From: an uncultured Bacteroidia bacterium
GTDB taxonomy: Bacteria; Bacteroidota; Bacteroidia; Bacteroidales; Prolixibacteraceae
Assembly: GCA_903927965.1 (NCBI GenBank)
Contig: CAIYPA010000458.1
Span: 1 to 64,000 of the forward strand
Direction of reading: 5' to 3'
DNA: 64,000 nt
Shown piece after piece: positions 17,555-25,838 of this stretch (position 1 is the first letter of the stretch; each line of letters begins with the position of its first letter). The notes under the pieces are model-generated. The model was not told where the DNA came from and did no database searches. It worked only from the letters and a program-made list of their open reading frames with translations. A program made the position numbers and the translations under genes.

Positions 17555-18730
17555 ATGAAAAAACTATTCTTTTTTGTCATGGCAGTTTTTGCAATGCAAA
17601 GTTTTGACCTATTTGCCCAGCAAGCTTTATGGGGCGGCCCCCAAATTGTATCTCCCGAAGTCAGGGACGACAAAACGGTGACCTTCCGTTTTCAGGCACC
17701 CAATGCCAAAGAGGTGAAAATATCGGGCGACTGGATGCCTGCTGGTCAGGATTGGAAACCTGGATCAGAAGCAATGACCAAAGGCGAAAAAGGGATCTGG
17801 ACTTATACGACGGCGGCCATGCCATCCGATTTGTATGGTTATTCTTTTACTGTTGACGGTCTGAAAACCACCGACCCAAACAACGTTTACCTGATCCGCG
17901 ACGTGGCATCGGTCACAAATGTGTTTATTGTGAAAGGGGATAAAGGCGATTTGTACAGTGTGAACAAAGTGCCTCACGGAACAGTATCGCGCCAATGGTA
18001 CAACTCTCCCGGAAACGGAATGGAACGACGGATCACGGTTTATACACCTGCAGGTTACGAAACATCCAAAGAAAAATACCCGGTCTTGTACCTGTTGCAC
18101 GGTATGGGCGGTGACGAAGAAGCCTGGATTGCCTTGGGCCGTACTTCCCAAATCCTCGATAACCTGATTGCTCAGGGGAAAGCAAAACCCATGATCGTGG
18201 TGATGTCGAATGGGAACGTGGCACAGGAAGCTGCTCCCGGCGAATCGAGCATTGGCTATTACAAACCTACCATGCAGTTACCCAATACGATGGATGGCAA
18301 ATTCGAGGAGACCTTTATGGACGTGGTCAAATTTGTGGAAAGCAACTATCGCGTAAAAGCTGAAAAATCGGGACGTGCCATTGCTGGTCTATCTATGGGC
18401 GGATATCATTCACTTCACATTTCAAGGTATTATCCCAATACTTTCGATTACGTAGGTTTGTTTTCTGCAGCAATCATTCCAAATGACAAAGTCAAATCAA
18501 AAGTTTATGAAAATATTGACGAAACGTTGAAAGCCCAGTTAAAAAACGGATATAAACTTTATTGGATAGGGATTGGCAAAGCCGATTTTCTGAATAAAAA
18601 TGTAAAGGAGTTTCGTGAAAAACTGGATGGCATAGGCATGAAATATACTTACTGCGAAACCGAAGGTGGCCATACCTGGACCAACTGGAGGGTTTACCTT
18701 TCGGAATTTGCACCGCTGTTGTTTAAGTAG
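17555..18730 (+). CDS. Secreted esterase with N-terminal CBM48-like domain (CE1-like)
   Basis: 391 residues: signal peptide (1-21, ending LFAQ), an immunoglobulin-like E-set/CBM48 region (about 35-125, with VTFRFQAPNAKEVKISGDW), then an alpha/beta-hydrolase of the esterase D/feruloyl esterase type. LLHGMGGDEEAW marks the start of the fold, GLSMGG holds nucleophile Ser280, and GGHTW near the end holds the catalytic His. This combination is common in Bacteroidota xylan and pectin degradation clusters (feruloyl or acetyl esterases). It follows the GH3 gene on the same strand. Confidence 0.9.
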   Translation: MKKLFFFVMAVFAMQSFDLFAQQALWGGPQIVSPEVRDDKTVTFRFQAPNAKEVKISGDWMPAGQDWKPGSEAMTKGEKGIWTYTTAAMPSDLYGYSFTVDGLKTTDPNNVYLIRDVASVTNVFIVKGDKGDLYSVNKVPHGTVSRQWYNSPGNGMERRITVYTPAGYETSKEKYPVLYLLHGMGGDEEAWIALGRTSQILDNLIAQGKAKPMIVVMSNGNVAQEAAPGESSIGYYKPTMQLPNTMDGKFEETFMDVVKFVESNYRVKAEKSGRAIAGLSMGGYHSLHISRYYPNTFDYVGLFSAAIIPNDKVKSKVYENIDETLKAQLKNGYKLYWIGIGKADFLNKNVKEFREKLDGIGMKYTYCETEGGHTWTNWRVYLSEFAPLLFK

Positions 18731-18793
18731 GAATTGAGGTCAATTCTGAAAAATAATTAAGTCAGATTATTGATAAACAATTAATTAAATGAT

Positions 18794-20398
18794 ATGACCA
18801 GAATTCTGATTCTATTGATGCTCCCTCTGATTTTGGCCTTTGCACCGGTTCAAAAGGGCAAAACTATTCAAAAGGGGAAAACCATTCACAAGGGGAAAAT
18901 AGCTCAACAGGCAAAACCTGTTCAGAAGGGAAAACCGATTGAAGTGAACAGCGTGAAAACCGATGCCGGATTGGTTTCCGGAATAACAACCGGTGATCAG
19001 GTTGTTAAAGTATTCATGGGCATCCCGTTTGCAGCACCACCTGTAGGTGATTTGCGATGGAAAAGTCCACAGCCTGTTCATTCATGGGATGGGATCAAGT
19101 CCTGCAACACTCCTCCAGCTTCGGCGATGCAGGCACCTCCAAAGCCATTTATGTGCTGGTCGAAGGAATTTATGGCCCCCGAATCTCCATTGAGTGAAGA
19201 CTGCCTTTATCTGAATGTTTGGACCACTGCGAAATCGGATGTTGAAAAACTACCTGTGATCGTTTGGATCCATGGTGGGGCATTTACAGGCGGATCTGGG
19301 ACTGTCCCTCTTTACAATGGTGAAGGGATGGCAAGGAAAGGTGTCGTTTTTGTGACGATCAATTACCGCCTCGGGATATTCGGGTTTCTGGCCCATCCGG
19401 ATCTTTCTGCCGAATCCGAAAACAAGACTTCCGGCAATTATGGAATCCTTGATCAGATTGCTGCCCTAAAATGGGTGAAAAAAAACATTGCCGCTTTTGG
19501 GGGCAATCCCGACAATGTTACAATTGCGGGACAATCGGCCGGATCGTTCAGTGTCAATGCACTTGTCGTTTCTCCATTTGCCAAAGGTTTGTTTCATAAA
19601 GCAATAGCCCAAAGTGGTGGAATGTTTGGAAAGAACCTTTCTTTGAGCAATTCGTTGCAGGATGCCGAAAGGGCCGGAGTAAAGCTGACCCAAAAATTGG
19701 GTTTGACCTCGATCTCCCAACTTAGGGCAATAAAGGCAGACTCATTGTTGAAAATCCAGGGCCGTTTTGGTTTAACGGTCGATAACATTGTACTCCCGCC
19801 ACCTTCTGAAACTTTCACCGCCGGCAAACAAAATGATGTTCCTTTACTGACCGGCTGGAATGCCGACGATGGTGTTTCTTTTGGCCCTTCGCCATCTGCT
19901 GAAAAATTCAAGGAAAATGCAAAAAAACAATATGGTGAAAAAGTTGAAATCTTCCTGAAACTTTTTCCTGCAAATACTGAAGATGAAGCCAAACAATCGC
20001 AAAAGTTGATTTCACAATTGAATTTTGGTTGGAACAACTATACCTGGGCGAGGATGCAAAATGTGTATGGCACTGGTAAAGCTTACTTGTACTACTTCAA
20101 GCGTGTTCCACCAGGGGAACCCAACTATGGTGCTTTCCATTCGGCTGAGTTTGGCTATGCTTTGCACACCTTGAAATTCTGGGACCGTCCGTTTACGGCT
20201 GTTGATTATAAACTTGAAGAAGCTATGAGCAGTTACTGGGCTAATTTTGCCAAAACTGGCAATCCAAATGGGAATGGATTACCGATGTGGCAGAACTTCG
20301 GAGTCAACAGGCCGGTTATCATGGAGTTGGGAGACCAAATTAAAAGTTCGCCACTTTTACATCAGGATCAACTCGATTTTCTAACCAAAGTGAATTAA
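18794..20398 (+). CDS. Type B carboxylesterase (COesterase)
   Basis: 534 residues. A short signal-like start (ILLMLPLILAFAP) is followed by an unusual lysine-rich hexapeptide repeat region (residues about 18-52, units like QKGKTI). The esterase domain shows FMGIPFAAPPVGDLRW, SEDCLYLNVW, VIVWIHGGAF (oxyanion hole) and GQSAG with Ser248. The C-terminal WANFAKTGNPNG motif is present. It hydrolyses carboxylic esters; the natural substrate is unknown. The stop codon overlaps the ATG of a remnant coding a second copy of the same C-terminal motif. Confidence 0.92.
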   Translation: MTRILILLMLPLILAFAPVQKGKTIQKGKTIHKGKIAQQAKPVQKGKPIEVNSVKTDAGLVSGITTGDQVVKVFMGIPFAAPPVGDLRWKSPQPVHSWDGIKSCNTPPASAMQAPPKPFMCWSKEFMAPESPLSEDCLYLNVWTTAKSDVEKLPVIVWIHGGAFTGGSGTVPLYNGEGMARKGVVFVTINYRLGIFGFLAHPDLSAESENKTSGNYGILDQIAALKWVKKNIAAFGGNPDNVTIAGQSAGSFSVNALVVSPFAKGLFHKAIAQSGGMFGKNLSLSNSLQDAERAGVKLTQKLGLTSISQLRAIKADSLLKIQGRFGLTVDNIVLPPPSETFTAGKQNDVPLLTGWNADDGVSFGPSPSAEKFKENAKKQYGEKVEIFLKLFPANTEDEAKQSQKLISQLNFGWNNYTWARMQNVYGTGKAYLYYFKRVPPGEPNYGAFHSAEFGYALHTLKFWDRPFTAVDYKLEEAMSSYWANFAKTGNPNGNGLPMWQNFGVNRPVIMELGDQIKSSPLLHQDQLDFLTKVN

Positions 20399-20559
20399 TG
20401 TCTGGGGCATTGCTCCAATTTATGAAAACCGGCAATCCTAATAAGGGTGGCCTTCCTGAATGGAAAGCCTATACAACTGGGAAAGGGGAAACGATGGTTT
20501 TAACCGATCAACCGGAGTTGAAAAATGACCCGGATCGTGAAGCAAGAAAATTAATTTGA
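20398..20559 (+). pseudogene. C-terminal remnant of a second type B carboxylesterase
   Basis: A 53-codon reading frame starts at the ATG overlapping the previous stop (TAATG). Its product contains FMKTGNPNKGGLPEWKAYT and ends NDPDREARKLI, the standard carboxylesterase C-terminus. The first residues (MSGALLQF) align with MSSYWANF of the intact gene upstream. It lacks signal peptide and active site, so it is best read as the tail left by deletion after a tandem duplication, or by recombination between two esterase genes. It ends 8 bases before a terminator. Confidence 0.75.
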
Positions 20560-20567
20560 ACTAATAA

Positions 20568-20600
20568 AGGGGCCGGAATAAATCCGGCCCCTCTCTTTTT
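20568..20600. terminator. Intrinsic terminator between esterase and amt
   Basis: AGGGGCCGGA (20568-20577) pairs with TCCGGCCCCT (20583-20592); CTCTTTTT follows on the plus strand. It lies between convergent genes and could serve both. Confidence 0.85.
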
Positions 20601-20624
20601 ACTGAAAACAAACACTATTCTGAA

Positions 20625-21998
20625 CTAATCGGTCTCATTATAAGCCATTTCATTGTGTTGGGTAAGATCAAGTCCGTAACTTTCTTCCTCTTCCGATACA
20701 CGGATACCCAAGGTCTTTTCAACAATTTTGAAGATAACTGCAGTAAGTACACCTGAATAGACCAGAGTACTGAGAATTGCAATCACCTGGATCCACACCT
20801 GATGTGTATTGCCTGAAAAGGCTCCACTGTAGGCAGATTGGATAACGGGTGTTGCAAAAAGCCCTGTTGCAAGCGCACCCCAGATCCCGCCAATTCCATG
20901 CACACCAAATGCATCCAGAGAGTCGTCATATCCCAATTTCGCCTTGACCACACTGACCATGAAGAAACAGAAAACAGATACAAGTAAACCGATAATGATA
21001 GCACCGGTCACATCGACAAATCCAGCTGCAGGGGTAATGGCAACCAAACCAGCTACAGCACCCGTACAAATACCGACAACCGTTGGTTTCTTGTTGATAA
21101 ACCAGTCAAGGAGTGCCCATGAAAGCGCTGCTGAAGCTGCAGCAATGTGTGTGACAAGAAAAGCACTTGCGGCAAGGCCATCAGCTGCCAATCCACTTCC
21201 GGCATTGAAACCAAACCAACCAAACCACAACAGGGCAGCTCCAATCACAACCAGAGGTACATTATGAGGGACAGTAATGTGTTGACCAGCCGGGAGTTTC
21301 CTTTTGCCCAACATGACAGCAGTAACCAATGCAGCTATACCAGCATTGATATGGACAACTGTTCCACCTGCAAAGTCGAGTGCACCTAATTTGAACAACC
21401 ATCCGTCAGCTGACCAAACCCAATGGGCTACAGGATTGTAAACTAAGATTGCCCAAGCAACAGTAAAGATCAAAAAACCACGGAATTTAATTCGTTCTGC
21501 AAATGCCCCAATTATCAAAGCAGGTGTTATTACTGCAAACATGCACTGAAACAAGATAAAAATAAGATGTGGAATTCTCTCAGTAGCCTGGGATATATAA
21601 TAAGGGCTAACATCATTGATGCTGATGCCTTTCAAAAATGCCCAGTCAAACCCTCCGATGAAGGGTGCCAGAAAACCTGTTGATGAACCAAATGCATTGC
21701 TGTACCCGAATGCGACCCATTCAAGACTGATCACTGCGGTTATGATAAAACACTGCATCAAAACGTTAAGGATATTTTTACTACGGACCAAACCGCCATA
21801 GAAAAGCGCCAATCCAGGGATGGTCATCAACATAACAAGGGCAGTTGCAACGATCATCCATGCGGTATTGCCAGCACTGATAAAAGGAACGGGAGTAGCT
21901 GCAGCAGCAGGGGCAGCAGTCTGAGCAAAGGAAACAACCGGCAAAACCATTGACAATCCAATTGGTAAACCTATATATCTTAAATACTTTTTAATCAT
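20625..21998 (-). CDS. amt: Ammonium transporter (Amt)
   Basis: 457 residues from the ATG at 21998; the longer frame upstream would run into the P-II gene. Signal-like first helix (VLPVVSFAQ), then eleven membrane segments with Amt hallmarks: GLALFYGGLV, the periplasmic gating aromatic region, DFAGGTVVHINAG with the pore His, and DDSLDAFGVHGIGGIWGA with the second pore His. It imports ammonium across the inner membrane. The P-II gene lies 19 bases upstream, as in classical glnK-amtB pairs, so P-II is expected to block the channel when nitrogen is plentiful. Confidence 0.96.
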   Translation of the reverse strand: MIKKYLRYIGLPIGLSMVLPVVSFAQTAAPAAAATPVPFISAGNTAWMIVATALVMLMTIPGLALFYGGLVRSKNILNVLMQCFIITAVISLEWVAFGYSNAFGSSTGFLAPFIGGFDWAFLKGISINDVSPYYISQATERIPHLIFILFQCMFAVITPALIIGAFAERIKFRGFLIFTVAWAILVYNPVAHWVWSADGWLFKLGALDFAGGTVVHINAGIAALVTAVMLGKRKLPAGQHITVPHNVPLVVIGAALLWFGWFGFNAGSGLAADGLAASAFLVTHIAAASAALSWALLDWFINKKPTVVGICTGAVAGLVAITPAAGFVDVTGAIIIGLLVSVFCFFMVSVVKAKLGYDDSLDAFGVHGIGGIWGALATGLFATPVIQSAYSGAFSGNTHQVWIQVIAILSTLVYSGVLTAVIFKIVEKTLGIRVSEEEESYGLDLTQHNEMAYNETD

Positions 21999-22017
21999 GG
22001 CTTTAATTTTTAGTCTT

Positions 22018-22365
22018 TTATATTTTATCATACAACGATTCGTCACCACGGTCACCTGTCCTGATACGGATCGACTGCTCAATTTGGGTCACAAAAATCC
22101 GTCCATCGCCACTTTCACCAGTAAAGGCAGACTTAAGAATGGCATTGATTGATTTTTCGAAATTGATGTCCCTGACTACAAATGAGACATACATCCGGGC
22201 CACTGCATTCACGTCATAGGCAATTCCCCTGAAAATAAGTCCTTGTCTGGCTGTTCCCTGTCCTTTTACTTCCCACCAGGAGAGAAAGTCGATGTCTGCT
22301 TCATGTAATGCGACACGTACTTCTTCAAATTTGGATTTTCGTACAATAGCCTCAATTTTCTTCAT
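22018..22365 (-). CDS. glnB: P-II nitrogen regulatory protein (first copy)
   Basis: 115 residues covering the whole P-II fold: MKKIEAIVR at the start, T-loop around residues 37-54 with RGIAY (Tyr50 aligned with the uridylylated Tyr51 of enteric GlnB), and the GDGRIFV ATP-binding B-loop followed by RIRTGDRGDESL. It should sense 2-oxoglutarate/ATP/ADP and gate the downstream Amt. The T-loop sequence departs from the enteric type on both sides of the Tyr. Confidence 0.95.
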   Translation of the reverse strand: MKKIEAIVRKSKFEEVRVALHEADIDFLSWWEVKGQGTARQGLIFRGIAYDVNAVARMYVSFVVRDINFEKSINAILKSAFTGESGDGRIFVTQIEQSIRIRTGDRGDESLYDKI

Positions 22366-22753
22366 AGCGATAAAATTTTGAATTAATAAAAACAGGAATT
22401 GGCTTTTCCTGAAGACTAAATTTTTAAAATAATTTGTACTGGCAAAAATAATTTAATAATTTTAAATACCCATAAAATAATGGGGTAATATTTGAAATAA
22501 AACACAATAAGTTAACATAGAACCTAAAATATATGGGGTATTAAGCGAATAAATGTAAAAAAATATAAAGTAGCCCCATTTTGTAATTTACGGTTCTTAT
22601 TTTTCGGATCGAAAAAAAGAGGCCTATCTTATGATAAGCCTCTTTACCCAAAGGGTTCATTGAACTTTTAGACAAGGTAGATCGGGATTATCCCGGTATA
22701 AATTCTCAAATTATTGATCTCCGAACTGTATTTTGCCAGGATACAATGCTGCA
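22366..22753. promoter_or_regulatory. Intergenic region between two P-II/amt operons with repeated boxes
   Basis: No gene is seen. It should hold the promoter of the leftward glnB-amt pair. Two related boxes occur: AAATACCC-N10-GGGGTAAT (22464-22489, partly palindromic) and AACCTAAAAT-ATATGGGGTATT (22521-22542). They share the ATACCCC/CCTAAAAT words with repeats upstream of the second amt operon (25461-25600). A terminator for the upstream operon lies at 22616-22645. Confidence 0.5.
22616..22645 (-). terminator. Intrinsic terminator of the upstream amt-glnB operon
   Basis: AAAGAGGC (22616-22623) and GCCTCTTT (22638-22645) form the stem, with CTATC/GATAA partly extending it. On the minus strand it is followed by a T-run (plus-strand A-run 22612-22618). 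It lies 109 bases beyond the end of the second P-II gene. Confidence 0.75.
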
Positions 22754-23104
22754 CTAATCCTTGTTGTACATCGAATCGTCGCCACTTTCGCCTGTACGGA
22801 TTCTGTACGACTCTTCAATTGGCGAAACAAATATTTTTCCATCACCAACCTGACCTGTATAAGCTGTTTTTAAAAGACAATCCACTGTTTTTTTCAGGTT
22901 GATATCCCGGACTACGATAGTAAGTGTCCTGCGGGAAATAAATTCTGTGTCGTCAGATGTCCCTCTGTACGAGCCTTTCCGTTTTTTTTCGTTGCCGACC
23001 CCAACTGTTTCGTAGTAGGAGAAGAAATCTATGTCAATGGCATGAAGGGCCTCTTTTATCTCCTGGAACTTGGACACACGGATGATCGCTTCTATTTTTT
23101 TCAT
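22754..23104 (-). CDS. glnK: P-II nitrogen regulatory protein (second copy, altered T-loop)
   Basis: 116 residues from the ATG at 23104. The P-II core is intact (MKKIEAIIRVSKF, GDGKIFVSP, RIRTGESGDDSM). The T-loop reads SYRGTSDD, so the position of the enteric uridylylation Tyr51 is Asp51. It therefore cannot be modified at that residue as in Escherichia coli; control may rest on effector binding alone. It is the third gene of a leftward operon behind the outer-membrane protein and Amt, 55 bases after the amt stop. The symbol is by position next to amt. Confidence 0.93.
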   Translation of the reverse strand: MKKIEAIIRVSKFQEIKEALHAIDIDFFSYYETVGVGNEKKRKGSYRGTSDDTEFISRRTLTIVVRDINLKKTVDCLLKTAYTGQVGDGKIFVSPIEESYRIRTGESGDDSMYNKD

Positions 23105-23158
23105 TTCAAAAATGTATTTAAGATATATCAAATTTAAAAATAACTAATCATACTTTTA

Positions 23159-24700
23159 CTAGTCATGGTAAGCTTCTGCGCCATGTTCAAAGACATCAAT
23201 ACCACCTGTACCGGTTTCACCTGCTGCTTCGACTCGAAGTTTGTAAGGATAAGGCAATTTGCTAACGGCTAGCATCAACAACATAGAAACAGCAAAGGTT
23301 GCAACGGTAATTGTAAAACTTCCAATCGCCTGTGCTGTAAGAACATCAAAACCTCCACCGTAGAAAAGGCCGGTCACAGGGGCAGAGTTATCAGCACCTG
23401 TTGGACCTGTGGCACCATATTGTCCACTTGCAAATAGTCCAAGTGCCAGCGTTCCCCAAATACCATTAAAGCCATGGACAGAGACTGCCCCAACCGGGTC
23501 GTCAATCCTTAGGTATTCCATCAGGTAAATTCCACCAAAAACAATAACACCGGCGACTGCTCCAAGAGCGATGGATCCAAGCGGGGACACCCAATAACAT
23601 GGGGCGGTTATGGCCACAAGTCCGGCCAGCAAACCGTTAACTGCAAACCCTGTGTCAAATTTTCCTTTGAAAGGACCGATCCAGAGTGCGCACAACAAAG
23701 CTGATAATGACCCGGCACAGGCAGCTAGGGTTGTATTGGCTGCAATTCGCCCAATTCCTTGAAAGTCCATGGCAGAAAGCGTGCTACCCGGATTAAAACC
23801 ATACCAGCCAAACCATAGCAAAAAAGCACCTACTGCTGCCAATGGAAGGTTATGTGCTGCAGGCAAACCACCCCTGACATGGTCGTCGCGCAAAAATACA
23901 CGGCCGATACGTGGTCCCAGAACTATGGCACCTGCCAATGAAACCACTCCACCAATGGTATGAACAACAGTGGAACCTGCAAAATCGCGGAAGCCCTGAC
24001 CCAATGAAGCGTAGAAATGGTCCGGAGTGCCCATTAAGGCAAGGAAACCATCAGGACCCCAGGCCCAGTGGCCTATAATCGGATATATAAAAGCTGTTAC
24101 ACCGATACTGTAAATAATATCGCCACGGAAGCTTGTACGGCCAATCATCGCACCTGAAGTGATCGTAGAGGCGGTATCAGCGAATGCAAACTGAAAAATC
24201 CAGTGGGCCAATATGGCAACACCTGTTGCACCATAAGTATCAGGAACACCTTGCAGGAAAAACCAATGGTAACCAATAAATCCGTTGCCTTCGCTAAACA
24301 TGAACGCATAACCAATTGCATAAAAGGAGATTCCGCAAATTGCTGTATCTAAAATACATTCAACCAGAATGTTGACACTTTCACGTTTTCTGGCAAAACC
24401 AGCTTCCAACATCACGAAACCAGCCTGCATCCCAAAAACCAAAAAGGCAGCCACAAGTGTCCATAGGGTATTGATCGTATTGATAACTGCTGTTTCATGA
24501 GGAGTATAGGTTTCGGCGGCCATTGCCTCAGTACCTAACATTCCAGGTAAAATCATCATTGCAAATACTACGAGAAGCAAACCAATCATTTTGCCTGCAA
24601 GAATTGTCACACCCAATTTCCAGTTTTTGGGTTTTGAAATGTTTTCGCTAATCCTGGCGAAAAATGGAGCCTCGGGAGGGCTAATCGCTCTTGATTTCAT
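23159..24700 (-). CDS. amt: Ammonium transporter (second copy, longer)
   Basis: 513 residues with a hydrophilic N-terminal stretch of about 28 residues before the first helix, then a periplasmic AETYTPHETAV loop and eleven helices. Hallmarks: GFVMLEAGFARKR, FADTASTITSGAMIGR, DFAGSTVVHTIGG with pore His, and DDPVGAVSVHGFNGIWG with the second His. It belongs to the longer Amt type with MLEAG, divergent from the copy at 20625 (GLALFYGG), so the two are not a recent duplication and may differ in affinity or regulation. It lies between the outer-membrane gene and its own P-II. Confidence 0.96.
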   Translation of the reverse strand: MKSRAISPPEAPFFARISENISKPKNWKLGVTILAGKMIGLLLVVFAMMILPGMLGTEAMAAETYTPHETAVINTINTLWTLVAAFLVFGMQAGFVMLEAGFARKRESVNILVECILDTAICGISFYAIGYAFMFSEGNGFIGYHWFFLQGVPDTYGATGVAILAHWIFQFAFADTASTITSGAMIGRTSFRGDIIYSIGVTAFIYPIIGHWAWGPDGFLALMGTPDHFYASLGQGFRDFAGSTVVHTIGGVVSLAGAIVLGPRIGRVFLRDDHVRGGLPAAHNLPLAAVGAFLLWFGWYGFNPGSTLSAMDFQGIGRIAANTTLAACAGSLSALLCALWIGPFKGKFDTGFAVNGLLAGLVAITAPCYWVSPLGSIALGAVAGVIVFGGIYLMEYLRIDDPVGAVSVHGFNGIWGTLALGLFASGQYGATGPTGADNSAPVTGLFYGGGFDVLTAQAIGSFTITVATFAVSMLLMLAVSKLPYPYKLRVEAAGETGTGGIDVFEHGAEAYHD

Positions 24701-24721
24701 TTTGTAAATTTTTAGAGTGAA

Positions 24722-25372
24722 TTATAAAGAGATGGCAACCACATAAAATATCTGTTCCTTATTGGGGTTCACGATAATTGAACCAGTAAGGGGTATTGAA
24801 AAGCTCTCGCTGAACTTAAGGTTTTTAGTTGTGGATATTCCAATGTTACAGACCTGGAAGGAGGCATCGTTGGTGTACCAGCCATCGCCTGCCCCAACAA
24901 AAAGTTTGACAGTTGAAAACTGATACCCTGCTTCGAAATATTTATCGTCACCCACTGACCCGGAAGCAGAATTGAATATATAGTTACCGCTTAAGCTGAA
25001 TTTTCCAACTGCATATCCAAGGTTTGCTTCGAAAGCGTGTACTTTTTTCGCAAAAAGCATGGATGAATTGTAATGGTAATCGGTAACTCCCAGTGATAAT
25101 CCCGACTTGAACGCATACGATGCAAATAGGTCAGCTTCCTGTGGAGCACCCGTGGTCAGATCGCCGGATCCCCATGCGCCAATCGAAAAACCACCATCAA
25201 CATACTTTACGGTTGGCTGGATACTAAATAAACCTGCCTGTGAGCCTCTCCAGATGTAACTATTTACCAAATCTGCACCTGCTGTCCATGCACCTTTGGA
25301 ATCTTGTGCCTTACTTGAGAAAGTTCCTGCAAGAAGGAATACAATTACGAACAAAATAGAAAATTTTTTCAT
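24722..25372 (-). CDS. Putative outer-membrane beta-barrel protein of the amt operon
   Basis: 216 residues from the ATG at 25372. Signal peptide (about 1-22, ending SSKAQ), then repeated amphipathic strands: AGADLVNSYIWRGSQ, the GGFSIGAWGSGDL strand, FASYAFKSGLSLGVTDYHYN and others, with the TorF-like putative porin pattern (N-S-Y-x-W-R-G near the N-terminus). It ends 21 bases before amt, so it is likely the first gene of the amt-glnK operon and may admit small nitrogen solutes or sit with the transporter. Function is inferred from context. Confidence 0.75.
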   Translation of the reverse strand: MKKFSILFVIVFLLAGTFSSKAQDSKGAWTAGADLVNSYIWRGSQAGLFSIQPTVKYVDGGFSIGAWGSGDLTTGAPQEADLFASYAFKSGLSLGVTDYHYNSSMLFAKKVHAFEANLGYAVGKFSLSGNYIFNSASGSVGDDKYFEAGYQFSTVKLFVGAGDGWYTNDASFQVCNIGISTTKNLKFSESFSIPLTGSIIVNPNKEQIFYVVAISL

Positions 25373-25460
25373 GATGATCTTTTTTAAATTAAACAATAAT
25401 ATCGGTATTCAGAACTTTGTATCTTAATTTTAAATTTGAAGAAAAACAAATAAAATTTTT

Positions 25461-25600
25461 AATACCCCCTAATAAATTTATGAACATGGCTCAAAAGTAT
25501 ATTATATTTTCATCATACCCCCTAAAATATTCGATATATGGCTCAAAATAACATTAAATTAACAATGGAACCTAAAATGCAGTAAATATTCCTCAAAATT
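25461..25600. promoter_or_regulatory. Three tandem operator-like boxes, about 50-bp period
   Basis: Copy A (25461-25495) has ATACCCCCTAATAA then ATGGCTCAAAA. Copy B (25514-25548) has ATACCCCCTAAAAT then ATGGCTCAAAA. Copy C (about 25571-25597) has CCTAAAAT then CTCAAAA. The CCTAA words start at 25468, 25521 and 25571, that is 53 and 50 bases apart, close to five helical turns. The gap between the two words is 13-14 bases in each copy. Confidence 0.6.
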
Positions 25601-25677
25601 TGGCCTGGTTTGACAAAATGATATATTGTTGCTTTCAATATAGAATAAAGACAATATAGACATTCATATCATGTCAT

Positions 25678-25708
25678 AATGTCAAAAAATATTAATATTA
25701 TTGACATT
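25678..25708. promoter_or_regulatory. Inverted repeat AATGTCAA/TTGACATT
   Basis: AATGTCAA (25678-25685) and TTGACATT (25701-25708) are exact inverse complements with a 15-base AT-rich centre. It lies 130 bases upstream of the phosphatase ATG. A smaller related palindrome GTCAATTTGAC occurs upstream of gltB (28685-28695). Confidence 0.45.
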
Positions 25709-25838
25709 GTGGTATATTAATTTATAGTTGGAGGAAAATGGTAGATGAGTGAAAGGGAACCATTTTTTATTGAACATATTTGCCAAAGGAGACGTTTACA
25801 ATGAAATTAAATTGTAAATTTGAAAAAAGCATTTGCCA

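Larger units (their letters stand above)
25373..25838. other. Gene-free divergent control region
   Basis: About 460 bases of AT-rich sequence between the leftward amt operon and the rightward phosphatase. It contains three degenerate tandem boxes (25461-25600) and an inverted repeat AATGTCAA-N15-TTGACATT (25678-25708) centred on an AATATTAATATT palindrome. Promoters for both sides are expected here; no core promoter could be assigned with certainty. Confidence 0.55.
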
